Assembly: GCF_013265555.1 (NCBI RefSeq)
Contig: NZ_CP041345.1
Span: 1,100,581-1,164,580 of the forward strand
DNA: 64,000 bases
Reading direction: 5' to 3'
Source: Tenuifilum thalassicum
GTDB taxonomy: Bacteria; Bacteroidota; Bacteroidia; Bacteroidales; Tenuifilaceae
Below, one piece after another: positions 34,812-43,764 of this stretch (position 1 is the first letter of the stretch; each line of letters opens with the position of its first letter). The notes under the pieces are model-generated. The model searched no databases, was not told the origin of the DNA, and saw nothing but the letters and a program-made list of their open reading frames with translations. A program made the translations under genes and the position numbers.

Positions 34812-36533
34812 ATGTTTAGATTACTTATAAAACTTGGTTTAACCATTTCGTTAATATTAAATGCTACTTTATTTTCTGTAGCTCAACAATCTACCAGCAA
34901 AGTTGATGAGTGGGTTTCTTTGGCTGTCAAGTATGAAAAAGAAGGGAATCCTAATAATGCTGCGTTTTATTACAATAAGGTTGCAAATGAATATTGGAAT
35001 AAGCGAGAACTCAAGTTGGCATCGGAATACTTTAATAAGGCGCTTGAGAATATAAGAAAGGTAGGAAATGCTAGGGGAGAGTACGTTGTATTAAACAATT
35101 TGGGTTTTATATCCACTGATCTACAGGAATATGACAATGCTTTAAATTCCTTTAATAAAGCTTTAGATATTGCTAGAACTCAGGGTGAAAGGGTAAATAT
35201 TTGTCAAACCTATTTAAACATTTCAAATATATACATTGAAAAAGGGTCATTTGCTGATGCAATTAAAATACTAGATAAGGCCCAAACAATTGCTCAAGAG
35301 GTTAATAACCCCAAACTATTAAGGAATATTTACTACAACTATAATAAATCGTACGAGGGGCTAAAAAACAACGAAAAATCTACTGAATATTTCAACCTTT
35401 ATGCCGTTTTGACAAAAAAAATACAGGTAGAAGAGGCTCGATTAAGAGAGTTGCAAGCTAAAGCCATGGTCGATAGTGCAGGCAAGGTTGTTGAAAAGGT
35501 TTCAAAAGAAAAGGAACAAACTGTTAAAATACTTTCCGAAACAGCTAGTGAATTAAAGGAGAAAGAGCAGGAACTTAAAAAAGTTGAGAAGCTTACCAAG
35601 GAACAGCAAATGCAAATCGATTTGCTAAATGCCGAAATGAAGTTAAGGGATGCTATTATTGAAAACCAACGATTGCTTCAACGAATTTACATCATAATAA
35701 TTCTTTTCTCATTGGCATTACTAGGAGTTTTGTACTATGCTTATATTCAGAAACGTAGGGCAAATAGGTTGCTTGAGGAGAAAAATTCAGAGATTTCGCG
35801 ACAACGCGATGCTTTGAGTAGGCAAGCCGATGAGCTTAGGGAGTTAAATGCCTTAAAGGACAAGCTATTCTCAATTATTGCCCATGACCTTCGAAGTCCA
35901 CTCTTTTCTTTAATTACCATGTTAAACATAGCTCGTGAAGGGCACTTTACCGCCGAAAACTTTAGGCAAATACTCGATGAGCTGTCGGTTAATGTTAACC
36001 ATACTACCGCGCTTCTTGAGAACCTTTTAACTTGGGCTAAAAACCAGATGCATGGTACAAAAGTAAATCCAATAAATTTTGAGGTAAATGAGCTTGTAGA
36101 GTCAAAAATTCAACTTTTGCACGATGCTGCAGAAACAAAGGAAATTAAATTGATTAATAGCATACCTCACGGAACATTCGTTTTTGCCGATAAGGATATG
36201 ACCGATATTGTCATTAGAAATCTTATTTCTAATGCCATAAAATTCTGTAGTTCAGGAGACAAAATTAATGTTTGGAGTTTTACTGGAGGTAGTGTTGTTA
36301 CCATTTGTGTTGAGGATACTGGGTTAGGAATGACAGAAGATATCAAGAATAAGCTTTTTGGTACTCAAATCTCATCAACACCTGGAACGAATAATGAAAA
36401 AGGGACTGGACTTGGATTGATTCTTTGTAAGGAGTTTGTGGAAATGAATGGAGGAGAGATTTGGGCCGAGAGTGAACCCGGTAAGGGAAGTAAATTTTAC
36501 TTCACCCTTCCTGTTGCAACTGTCGATGCTTAA
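34812..36533 (+). CDS. TPR-containing membrane sensor histidine kinase
   Basis: The 573-residue protein has a signal peptide (~1-25), periplasmic TPRs (~30-200), a coiled coil (~205-290), one membrane span (292-311), a second coiled coil and a cytoplasmic kinase core. The core shows His358 in I-I-A-H-D-L-R-S-P, the N-box N-L-I-S-N-A-I-K-F, E-D-T-G-L-G-M and G-T-G-L-G-L-I-L. No receiver domain is attached. The sensor half closely resembles that of the SpoIIE phosphatase at 18.8-20.7 kb. No cognate regulator adjoins it. The two orphan regulators at 48.7-50.0 kb are possible partners. ATG 34812 is used over the TTG just before it. Confidence 0.88.
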   Translation: MFRLLIKLGLTISLILNATLFSVAQQSTSKVDEWVSLAVKYEKEGNPNNAAFYYNKVANEYWNKRELKLASEYFNKALENIRKVGNARGEYVVLNNLGFISTDLQEYDNALNSFNKALDIARTQGERVNICQTYLNISNIYIEKGSFADAIKILDKAQTIAQEVNNPKLLRNIYYNYNKSYEGLKNNEKSTEYFNLYAVLTKKIQVEEARLRELQAKAMVDSAGKVVEKVSKEKEQTVKILSETASELKEKEQELKKVEKLTKEQQMQIDLLNAEMKLRDAIIENQRLLQRIYIIIILFSLALLGVLYYAYIQKRRANRLLEEKNSEISRQRDALSRQADELRELNALKDKLFSIIAHDLRSPLFSLITMLNIAREGHFTAENFRQILDELSVNVNHTTALLENLLTWAKNQMHGTKVNPINFEVNELVESKIQLLHDAAETKEIKLINSIPHGTFVFADKDMTDIVIRNLISNAIKFCSSGDKINVWSFTGGSVVTICVEDTGLGMTEDIKNKLFGTQISSTPGTNNEKGTGLGLILCKEFVEMNGGEIWAESEPGKGSKFYFTLPVATVDA

Positions 36534-36718
36534 TAGGCATTTAATAGTTTGCATACCTTTTCTTACAAATAATGTTCTAGGGTATTTCATAAAACCTTAA
36601 ATTATTTTGCCTCTAATGGTTTGCTAAAAATTTCATTATTTTTAGTTATCGTATTATTTACAGTTGATTTTAATACATTATTTTCATAACTTTAGAACAA
36701 ATAGAAAATTTGTAATAG

Positions 36719-37414
36719 ATGAGCATTGCTCTTATTAAATATTTATCAGATTGGAATAAGCGCCCCACCGATAAGTATAATGAACCTGGGCCCGTGGTAA
36801 CCATTTCTCGTGAAATGGGATGTCCAGGTAAACAGGTGACAAACACATTGGTAGAGGAGCTAAATAAAAGATTTAGGTTAAAGGATGATTTAGCATGGAA
36901 GTGGTTAGCAAAAGAAAGGATCCTTGAACTTGCTTCAAATAAACTTGGACTACCAAAGGAGGATATCGATTACGTTTTTGAGGCAAAGCGTAAAGGCATT
37001 ATGCTTGAAATACTGGAATCGATGTCTACAAAATATTATAAGAGCGATAAGCATATTCAGAATACGGTTAAAAGTATTGTACGATCGGAATCGTCGAAAG
37101 GGCATGTGGTTATTCTTGGTCGTGGGGGAGTAGCAATTACCCGGGATATTCCACGCTCACTTCATATACACCTGGAGGCACCATTCGAGTGGCGTGTACT
37201 TAGAGTTCAGGCTATGTATAACTTTGAGCCCAAAGAAGCAGAGCAGTATGTTAAGGAGATTGATAAGAAAAGAGAAGAAATAAGAACCTATTTTGGTGGC
37301 AAAGATACCGATTACACAAGGTTTGACATAACCTTTAATACCATGACGCTTTCGGTTCAGGAAATTGTTGATATCATAATTGATGCCATGGAGGTTCGGA
37401 ATCTTATTGTGTAG
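36719..37414 (+). CDS. Cytidylate kinase-like family protein
   Basis: The 231-residue protein belongs to the cytidylate-kinase-like NTPase family. It has the P-loop region V-T-I-S-R-E-M-G-C-P-G-K-Q-V (near 26-39), the G-R-G-G-V-A-I-T loop (~136-143) and a conserved R-x-x-R arrangement near 160. The P-loop departs from the standard GSGG/GxGKS form (C-P-G-K). It is distinct from the housekeeping Cmk, and its substrate is not known. It converges on mntP with only one base between the stop codons. Confidence 0.75.
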   Translation: MSIALIKYLSDWNKRPTDKYNEPGPVVTISREMGCPGKQVTNTLVEELNKRFRLKDDLAWKWLAKERILELASNKLGLPKEDIDYVFEAKRKGIMLEILESMSTKYYKSDKHIQNTVKSIVRSESSKGHVVILGRGGVAITRDIPRSLHIHLEAPFEWRVLRVQAMYNFEPKEAEQYVKEIDKKREEIRTYFGGKDTDYTRFDITFNTMTLSVQEIVDIIIDAMEVRNLIV

Positions 37415-37415
37415 C

Positions 37416-37973
37416 TCACATTGTATGCTCAATGGCAATCTTTACTCCAATGCCTATAAGAATAAGTCCCCCGATTATTTCCATTCTCTTTCCAATTATA
37501 CCTCCAATATTTTTCCCAAATAGCATTCCTAGCATGGCCACAAGGAACGTAATAAAGCCTATTATAAAGTAAGCAAATAGAATATTAACATCAAGCGCAA
37601 CAAAGCTAATACCAACTGCTAGCGCATCAATACTGGTAGCAATTGCCAATGTTATCATTATTTTTAAATCAAGAGGATTAAAATTCTTTTTTTCCTCATG
37701 TTTTTCAAAGGCTTCGGCTATCATTTTAACGCCAATAATAGTAAGCAAAGCTAGTGCAATCCAATGGTCAACTGGTTCAATGTAATGCTTAATCGAAAAG
37801 CCAAGCGCCCATCCAATTAGAGGCATGCTCGCCTGAAAAAAAGCAAAGACTGATGCTATTCTAAATGCCTCCCAAAAAACAATTTTTTTTCTAGCAATAC
37901 CACACGATACTGAAACAGCAAATGTATCAAATGATAGCCCAACTGCGAGAAGAATTAAAGTAAAAACAGACAT
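37416..37973 (-). CDS. mntP: Manganese efflux pump MntP
   Basis: The 185-residue, six-span inner-membrane exporter of Mn2+ is internally duplicated. D-T-F-A-V-S in span 1 and S-I-D-A-L-A-V-G in span 4 carry the conserved aspartates. ATG 37973 was chosen because it begins directly at span 1; the longer frame to 38012 would add a charged leader absent from the family. No yybP-ykoY-type riboswitch can be seen in the short leader, and the region upstream is repeat DNA. Confidence 0.87.
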   Translation of the reverse strand: MSVFTLILLAVGLSFDTFAVSVSCGIARKKIVFWEAFRIASVFAFFQASMPLIGWALGFSIKHYIEPVDHWIALALLTIIGVKMIAEAFEKHEEKKNFNPLDLKIMITLAIATSIDALAVGISFVALDVNILFAYFIIGFITFLVAMLGMLFGKNIGGIIGKRMEIIGGLILIGIGVKIAIEHTM

Positions 37974-38010
37974 CAATAATTTTTTGCTGCAAATATAGGG
38001 AATATTAAAC

Positions 38011-38140
38011 ACTGAAGTTAAAAGAAGTTAGAGGAAGTTAGAGGAAGTTAGAAGAAGTTAGAAGAAGTTAGAAGAAGTTAGAAGAAGTTATAGGAGTGAC
38101 ACGGAATGACACGGAAATAATCGGAAGGAATCGGAAGATT
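38011..38140. repeat. 10-bp-periodic array, copy 1
   Basis: About eight decamers of the type GAAGAAGTTA/GAGGAAGTTA (38011-38090) run straight into decamers of the type GAATGACACG/GAAATAATCG/GAAGGAATCG. All are in the same 10-bp phase. Two further copies of this composite lie at 38401-38490 and 38849-38935, and weaker ones near 47230-47300 and 47430-47495. Confidence 0.9.
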
Positions 38141-38400
38141 TTTTCATTTAACGCTTAACGATTTACGTTTAACGTTTTTGGTGTTTCGAGAATTGATAAC
38201 CTGGTGTAACTACTATTAGATCCTTCGCTACGCTCAGGATGACAAGTTGGGCTTATAATAGAGTGACTCGAATTTTGACTTTCCGTATTCGTGAACTTTA
38301 AATCCGTATGCGCTTAACAAATCTTGAGTATTGAATCTGAAATTTTGAACCATGTATTGTCATGCCGAGCGTAATCGAGGCATCTCTTGTTGAAGAATAT

Positions 38401-38490
38401 GAGGGAGTTAGAGGAAGTTAGAAGAAGTTAGAAGAAGTTAGAGGAATGACACGGAATGATACGGAAATAATCGGAAGGATTCGGAAGGTT
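38401..38490. repeat. 10-bp-periodic array, copy 2
   Basis: GAGGGAGTTA, GAGGAAGTTA and GAAGAAGTTA decamers pass in phase into GAATGACACG/GAATGATACG/GAAATAATCG/GAAGGATTCG decamers. It is directly preceded by the 'gccgagcgtaatcgaggcatc' element at 38363. Confidence 0.9.
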
Positions 38491-38848
38491 TGAGACCGTG
38501 TTTGGTTTTTAGTTTTTGGTATTTCGAGAATTGATATCCCTGTGGACCTACCAATAGATCCTTCGCTTCGCTCAGGATGACAAGCCAAGCCGTAGAAGGT
38601 GTTGAGTGAAACGCAATTATTTTATTCATATCTACACTTTTGTGTAGACATTATTTAGGACGGGTCAGATTTTTTCGTTTAACGTTTAACGCTTAACGTT
38701 TAACGCCTTTTATCCGTCTTCGCCGGGGCGCAGCCTTGAATCCGTCTTCGCCGGAAAAATCTGAAATCAGTAGACGTCGGACACAGTCTTGAATCTTGTA
38801 TTATTGTCATGCCGAGAGTAGTCGAGGCATCTCTTGTTGAAGAATATG

Positions 38849-38935
38849 AGGGAGTTAGAAGAAGTTAGAAGAAGTTAGAAGAAGTTAGAGGAGTGACACG
38901 GAATGACACGGAAATAATCGGAAGGAATCGTCAGA
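38849..38935. repeat. 10-bp-periodic array, copy 3
   Basis: It has the same decamer order as copies 1 and 2, again preceded by the 'gccgagagtagtcgaggcatc' element and followed by a TTTAACG heptad run. Confidence 0.9.
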
Positions 38936-39026
38936 TTTTTTTCGTTTAACGTTTAACGATTAACATTTAACGCCTTTTATCCGTCTTCGCCGGGCGCACA
39001 CTTTAACCTTTAACCTTTAACTTTCC

Positions 39027-42000
39027 CTACTTCCCAATCACCTCTATCTCAACCCTTCGGTTAAGCGCGCGGTTTTCTTCCGTGTCGTTAGGAGCAATGG
39101 GGACTGTATTTCCAAAGCCTCGAACTTGGAGGTTGCTAAATCCATTCTCAACTAGGTATTGAGCTACCCGTTTTGCTCTCTCCTCCGAGATTGTTTGATT
39201 GTTTATTGCTTCCAGGTCATCGGAATGGCCTTGAACCTCTATCTTAATACCTGGATTCTGACGCAGAATATCTAATAATCTATTTAGCTCAGCAACCGCT
39301 TCGGGGCCAAGATCTGCTTTGTTGATGTCAAAACGAATATTAAGTTCAAGTTTAGAACCTATAGAAATCGGTTTGAGTAGGATATCACGAGTTACATTCA
39401 TAAACGTGGTAACCTGATTTAGGTTCAACGTCTCTGCGTAGTACCAGTAATCATCGGCAACCACCTCAAGGGCGTAGTTCTCACCAGCAAGGAATGAGAG
39501 GTTGTAATCTCCAGTCAGCGGGTTGGAGTAGATGGAGGCAACAATGCTATTATTCTTGGTATTTATCAGGTTAACCCTTGCCCTAAGCGGTTTGAGTGAA
39601 CTTGCATCCTTAATGGTGCCCCGGAGGTTTGTCCGACGTACTTGAAGAACACTTTCGTTTGCAAGGTCTTGGCTCGACGGGCTGAAGTTAATTCTACGCA
39701 CCTTTTCATCAAAAACAAAATTAACCTCAAACTGCTTGTAACCGTTAAACTGAACGCGGAAGTTATTCTGGCGGAGGTCGAAGTCTTGATAAAAAATATT
39801 ATTTACCGTCACAACATACTCATCAGTAACAGGTGCGTATATAACAAATTCACCATTTTTATCAGTCAAAGTAGAAATTGTATTCCCTCTAGTATCTGTA
39901 GCTGTAATTCTAATATTGGAAACATCAACTTTTCCCAATCCTGATAATTTGCTTCGGTTTAATATTATACGCCCAAAAATTTTATTTTTTTCAACAAAAG
40001 GTATATAAAGAGTTAGGTCTTTGTTTAAAGAAAACTTTATATCAATATCAGCTTTTGAGAATGTTCCAGTTTCATTTCCTACAGCATTATATGAAAGTTC
40101 ATAAATTCCAGATGGAATTTTCTCATAAATTACCTCACCATATTGGTTAGAAAGCAATTCCCCAGAAGTAAAATCTGGATAGTCCATTTTTTCATCGTCA
40201 ACCCGTTGAATGTTGACTAGCACATTTTTAATACCTGGCTCATTTTCATTCATTATTCTATTGCCATTAAAATCTTTAAAGAAAACAAGTTTTAAGGTGT
40301 GAAATTTTAAGTATGGCTGTTGAATTCCAAACTCTTTTCTAACACTAGCCTCAAAATACATGTTTTGGAAACGTTCAACGGCTTCGGTAGGAGTAACTCT
40401 AGACTGAATAGTGTAAACATTAAGAAATCTTAGCTGCCAATTCTTTGGTAGATACCAGAATAGTTGCGAAGTTATATTTGAGTAGCTAGATTTAGCAACA
40501 AGATCATTAGAATAAGATATATTTACTTGAAGTTGTAATTGCTCTTTATATATGAAAGAGTCAAAATAGGGCATGACTCGTAACATGCGGTTTGGACGAG
40601 AAGCATAATACCAGTTAAATTGCTCATATATTGAACGAGGACCATTAGTGTAGATTGCTTGAATTCCCCAACGGGGTTGTCTTAGATTAATTGAGATATT
40701 TTGGTAGTTAAATCTACTTTTTGATGTTGGAATGGAGAAAGTACTATCTACATAATAAATTGGTTTATGTAGGACATTTACAAAACCTGTAAAAATTTGA
40801 GCCGTTAAAGAACTGCTTGGCTTTTCGCCTTTAAATCGAAAGCCTAAATTATAATTGTAAACAAGAGTGGAGAAATAATCTTCACCTCTTTGGATAACTG
40901 GAAAAATATCAGATGAATTTATTTCAAATCCAGGACCTGAAAAAAAATAAACTTTGTTATTTGGGTTATAGCCCCAGGTAATAAACTGTTTGTGAAAATT
41001 TGTAAATGATTGCTTAATTATATTGAATGAACGATAGTCGCCAGGATTGTTACGATTATCAATTGTATAGTGCTGAATAATATTTTTTTCATTTAGATTA
41101 TAAACAACTTGGGAAATTAATTCAGAACGACCATTAAAACTTGAATTTAGAAAAGGTTGGCCAAATTTAAACCGAACAGTAGCATTTAATTTTCGGCCAC
41201 TATAGTTTAGGTATGCAGTGCTACCAAAAGCAATTTTATTTATAATCGAGTCGTTTTGATTTCCAAACCGGATTTGGTTGTAAACCAAAGAATAACCTAA
41301 TCTTAACCTTTTAATCAAGTTTAGTTTAAAACCAGCAGTACCCAGTTTTGATTCAAAATTCTCATTAATTGATTTTGTAAGAACTCCACCAAGTTTAAAA
41401 CCATAATCCTGGGTAGGAGAAAATTCAAGTTCAGTACCAACGTTGCTCTGAGGATTTAACACCCTTTGGGTAGCAATTGCTTCTAATTTGATTTTTTTCA
41501 TTTTTATACCAATGTTTCCTCCTCGCCCATATAAACTGCTTTCAATACTACGGTTGATATCACCTATTTGTAAGAAATACTTGTTAGAGTTATATCCAAT
41601 CCACATCCTATTGAATTTATAGAGATTTTCGGTAGGTGTTGTATTATAATTATTGTAAAAAAAGTAAATCTCATTTTTTTTTCGAAGCAAGATATTTCCT
41701 TGGATAATTGATGCATAGGCTGGCTTTGCGTAGTTTGAAAAAAGTCCACGTGCAAAAAATTCAGTAATAAGTACCCTGCGTGAATCAGGAATATAATTTG
41801 TGTATTTGCTTGATAAATTTTTTAACCAACTAGTTGACTTAAAAGTGCTATCTATTGTTTTTGCTTGCAAGTTAAGTTTAAATAAATCACGAGATGTTTG
41901 TAATTGTTTATTAAGATAAACATCAAAAACTACGGTTGAATCCGAATAGGGGGGGATATTTACATCTTGAATATAATTTTGTAAACGAGCAGAACCAATA

Positions 42001-42563
42001 CCAATAAAATTTCCTGCGTCTAAACTTAATGTTATCAATTCTTCTCTATTCCCACGATTCTCGATCTTAATTTTAACGGGTGCATGACCCGTTTGTTGAT
42101 CGAAGTATTCAAAGCGGGTCAAAAACTTCACTTTAATATCTACCTCACGTGGAACTTTAACAAAACTATACTCATTTTTAATAACGTTACCCCGTTGATC
42201 AATAATAGCAGCAATGATAGAATAGCCAATGTCGCCCCTAACATTTTTTCCTATAGCCACCCTAATAGGAATTAGTGTAGAATCAAGAGGGGGAAGAGTT
42301 AGTTCCAATTTCTCATCACCTAAAATTTGCCAGCCAGAAGGGACGGTTAATTGGAATGTGAATGTTTGAGGTTGAGTAGATTTGTTAACAACTTTTACAA
42401 CATTAAAAATGGTTTTACCTTTTGTAGCTTCAACGCTGTGCTTAACAAAATGGAGTTCTATTTTTTTTTGCTCATTTGTGTTATATAGAAAGAATTGGCC
42501 CATAAGATTATGGGCAAAAAGAATAAATGGTAATAAAAGAAGTTTTTTAAAATCTACTTTCAA
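39027..42563 (-). CDS. Large outer-membrane protein: Ig-like + barrel + SdrD-like + OmpA domains (usher-like)
   Basis: The 1178-residue exported protein starts with a signal peptide (M-K-V-D-F-K-K-L-L-L...L-M-G-Q). Two Ig-like regions follow (~25-270), then ~500 residues of barrel-type strands. These include an I-G-D-I-N-R-S-I-E-S...G-R-G segment that recalls the G-D...R-G pattern of fimbrial ushers. Next comes an SdrD/usher-tail-like repeat (F-F-K-D-F-N-G-N-R-I-M-N-E-N-E-P-G-I near 805-825), two more carboxypeptidase-regulatory-like folds, and an OmpA domain (~1073-1178; E-V-Q-G-H-S-D-D, E-E-R-A-K-R-V, N-R-R-V-E-I) that should bind peptidoglycan. Two small secreted proteins precede it on the same strand with 4-nt gaps. 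An assembly or anchoring role for them is my inference; no exact family is known to me. Confidence 0.6.
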   Translation of the reverse strand: MKVDFKKLLLLPFILFAHNLMGQFFLYNTNEQKKIELHFVKHSVEATKGKTIFNVVKVVNKSTQPQTFTFQLTVPSGWQILGDEKLELTLPPLDSTLIPIRVAIGKNVRGDIGYSIIAAIIDQRGNVIKNEYSFVKVPREVDIKVKFLTRFEYFDQQTGHAPVKIKIENRGNREELITLSLDAGNFIGIGSARLQNYIQDVNIPPYSDSTVVFDVYLNKQLQTSRDLFKLNLQAKTIDSTFKSTSWLKNLSSKYTNYIPDSRRVLITEFFARGLFSNYAKPAYASIIQGNILLRKKNEIYFFYNNYNTTPTENLYKFNRMWIGYNSNKYFLQIGDINRSIESSLYGRGGNIGIKMKKIKLEAIATQRVLNPQSNVGTELEFSPTQDYGFKLGGVLTKSINENFESKLGTAGFKLNLIKRLRLGYSLVYNQIRFGNQNDSIINKIAFGSTAYLNYSGRKLNATVRFKFGQPFLNSSFNGRSELISQVVYNLNEKNIIQHYTIDNRNNPGDYRSFNIIKQSFTNFHKQFITWGYNPNNKVYFFSGPGFEINSSDIFPVIQRGEDYFSTLVYNYNLGFRFKGEKPSSSLTAQIFTGFVNVLHKPIYYVDSTFSIPTSKSRFNYQNISINLRQPRWGIQAIYTNGPRSIYEQFNWYYASRPNRMLRVMPYFDSFIYKEQLQLQVNISYSNDLVAKSSYSNITSQLFWYLPKNWQLRFLNVYTIQSRVTPTEAVERFQNMYFEASVRKEFGIQQPYLKFHTLKLVFFKDFNGNRIMNENEPGIKNVLVNIQRVDDEKMDYPDFTSGELLSNQYGEVIYEKIPSGIYELSYNAVGNETGTFSKADIDIKFSLNKDLTLYIPFVEKNKIFGRIILNRSKLSGLGKVDVSNIRITATDTRGNTISTLTDKNGEFVIYAPVTDEYVVTVNNIFYQDFDLRQNNFRVQFNGYKQFEVNFVFDEKVRRINFSPSSQDLANESVLQVRRTNLRGTIKDASSLKPLRARVNLINTKNNSIVASIYSNPLTGDYNLSFLAGENYALEVVADDYWYYAETLNLNQVTTFMNVTRDILLKPISIGSKLELNIRFDINKADLGPEAVAELNRLLDILRQNPGIKIEVQGHSDDLEAINNQTISEERAKRVAQYLVENGFSNLQVRGFGNTVPIAPNDTEENRALNRRVEIEVIGK

Positions 42564-42567
42564 TCTT

Positions 42568-43110
42568 TCAGGGATTTATTTCTACCAAAGTGAAAATTAG
42601 ATCAACAAAGTAATAATCGGGTTGTTGTCTTATTAGTGGTGTTATTGTTCCACATTCATAAGTAAGGTATATTTCACCAGTAACTTCAAGAGCACCTGGA
42701 TCAACACCTTCAACTATAATTTGGTCTGCTGCTGAAAGTGTAATGTTGTTAACAATAGTTCCTGGTATAGAGGTAGTTGGCTTGATTTGGATAGTAGACA
42801 ATGGCAAATCAGGAGCAGCACCGTCGGATTGAATGGTAGCAGAACCAGATCTTACTAATATCCTCCATCCAATGCTTGTTCCGTCGCCACCAGTATTAGA
42901 AGTATCCCTATACTGAATACTCAATCTAGACCAATTACTCAGAATTTTACCAGAAGTATACTCCGTAAGTGATTTAAAGTTAAAACTAACGGTTCCTCCA
43001 GATACAATTCTAACTATTTTAGTAATATTCTGAGCATTAGCCCCATTTAAAAAAGGGAAAGTAAAAAATATAAATAGTATGAAAGATTTAATAAAATCTT
43101 TACTAATCAT
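42568..43110 (-). CDS. Small secreted protein, possible surface-fibre subunit B
   Basis: The 180-residue product (ATG 43110) has a signal peptide (F-I-K-S-F-I-L-F-I-F-F-T-F-P-F...A-N-A-Q) and an all-beta mature part. It shares a signature with its upstream neighbour: V-S-G-G-x-V/I-x-F followed about ten residues later by Y-T-S-G, and near the end an x-D-L-I-F-T-L-V-E segment comparable to the neighbour's N-V-F-L-E-L-V. An alternative start at 43125 or 43167 is possible. It ends 4 nt before the OmpA-tailed gene, so the three genes form one operon. The function is not known. Confidence 0.6.
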   Translation of the reverse strand: MISKDFIKSFILFIFFTFPFLNGANAQNITKIVRIVSGGTVSFNFKSLTEYTSGKILSNWSRLSIQYRDTSNTGGDGTSIGWRILVRSGSATIQSDGAAPDLPLSTIQIKPTTSIPGTIVNNITLSAADQIIVEGVDPGALEVTGEIYLTYECGTITPLIRQQPDYYFVDLIFTLVEINP

Positions 43111-43170
43111 TTTATTAAGGGTCATTACCAGGACTTTATCATGAAAGGTAAGGGCTAAAGCCCTCACCCG

Positions 43171-43764
43171 CTATTTAGGAACTAGCTCAAGGAAAACATT
43201 TGTTATGTATCTATCGGGATCCAAACTTTGAGCAAGTAGACTATTTGTATTCATAGCCCCTTCAGATGTACCTAATCGCCATTGAATTGTAAAATCATTC
43301 TGAGCAGCACTTCCAGCGGCAGCACCGGCAACACCTGTAACAATATTTTGTGCTGCCTGGGTTAGAGCTAAAACGGCTCCAGGTAAAGCCCAGTTTGTTG
43401 GATCTGCACCACTACCATTTTCTATAAGATCAAATCCAACATTGTCGAGCGGCATAGTGTGTGCAATATTATCTTGACCAAGAAATGTTGCATCTTCAGC
43501 TCTAATTGTAACATCAAAATCTTGTGATGCTGAAACGGTAAAATTAGTATGATAACGTGCATCACCACCACCATTATTAATACCATTAGTATATTGATCG
43601 ATTGTATTAACAACAAAATCAATATTACCCCCAGAAACAACTGTCAATCGAAGAATTGAGTTTAACGTCACGGACACAGGTATTATAGCCTGGTCGTTTA
43701 CCGCCTGCCCAAAGCCTACCTGGCTTAGGAGCAACATGGCTGCTGCAAAAAATAGTTTTCTCAT
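43171..43764 (-). CDS. Small secreted protein, possible surface-fibre subunit A
   Basis: The 197-residue product has a signal peptide (M-R-K-L-F-F-A-A-A-M-L-L-L-S...G-F-G-Q). The mature N-terminus is an alternating hydrophobic strand (A-I-I-P-V-S-V-T-L-N-S-I-L-R-L), and then comes V-V-S-G-G-N-I-D-F...Y-T-N-G, shared with the next gene. The fold looks like the DUF4402/pilin-like class of Ig-type subunits, but I cannot name the family. It is the first gene of the three-gene operon. A chaperone-usher-like reading of the operon is a hypothesis. Confidence 0.6.
   Translation of the reverse strand: MRKLFFAAAMLLLSQVGFGQAVNDQAIIPVSVTLNSILRLTVVSGGNIDFVVNTIDQYTNGINNGGGDARYHTNFTVSASQDFDVTIRAEDATFLGQDNIAHTMPLDNVGFDLIENGSGADPTNWALPGAVLALTQAAQNIVTGVAGAAAGSAAQNDFTIQWRLGTSEGAMNTNSLLAQSLDPDRYITNVFLELVPK

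Larger units (their letters stand above)
38011..39026. other. Non-coding repeat cluster between mntP and the OmpA-tailed gene
   Basis: No gene is credible in this kilobase. It is a patchwork of repeated modules: the 10-bp-periodic arrays; TTTAACG heptad runs (38155-38178, 38667-38706, 38938-38975); 'tgtcatgccgag..tcgaggcatctcttgttga' elements at 38359 and 38808; 'gatccttcgct.cgctcaggatgacaag' elements at 38219 and 38560; and 'ccgtcttcgccgg' elements near 38715 and 38980. Some short open frames cross it but only reflect the repeats. Confidence 0.85.

Noticed and set aside
37974-38012. Longer MntP start and a Mn riboswitch upstream
   Set aside because: The extension is charged and precedes the first membrane span. 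The upstream DNA is repeat array with no yybP-ykoY-like fold visible.
38011-38935. Regular repeats that might be taken for a CRISPR array
   Set aside because: The units are 10 bp and contiguous, with no 25-45-bp repeat, no unique spacers and no cas genes.
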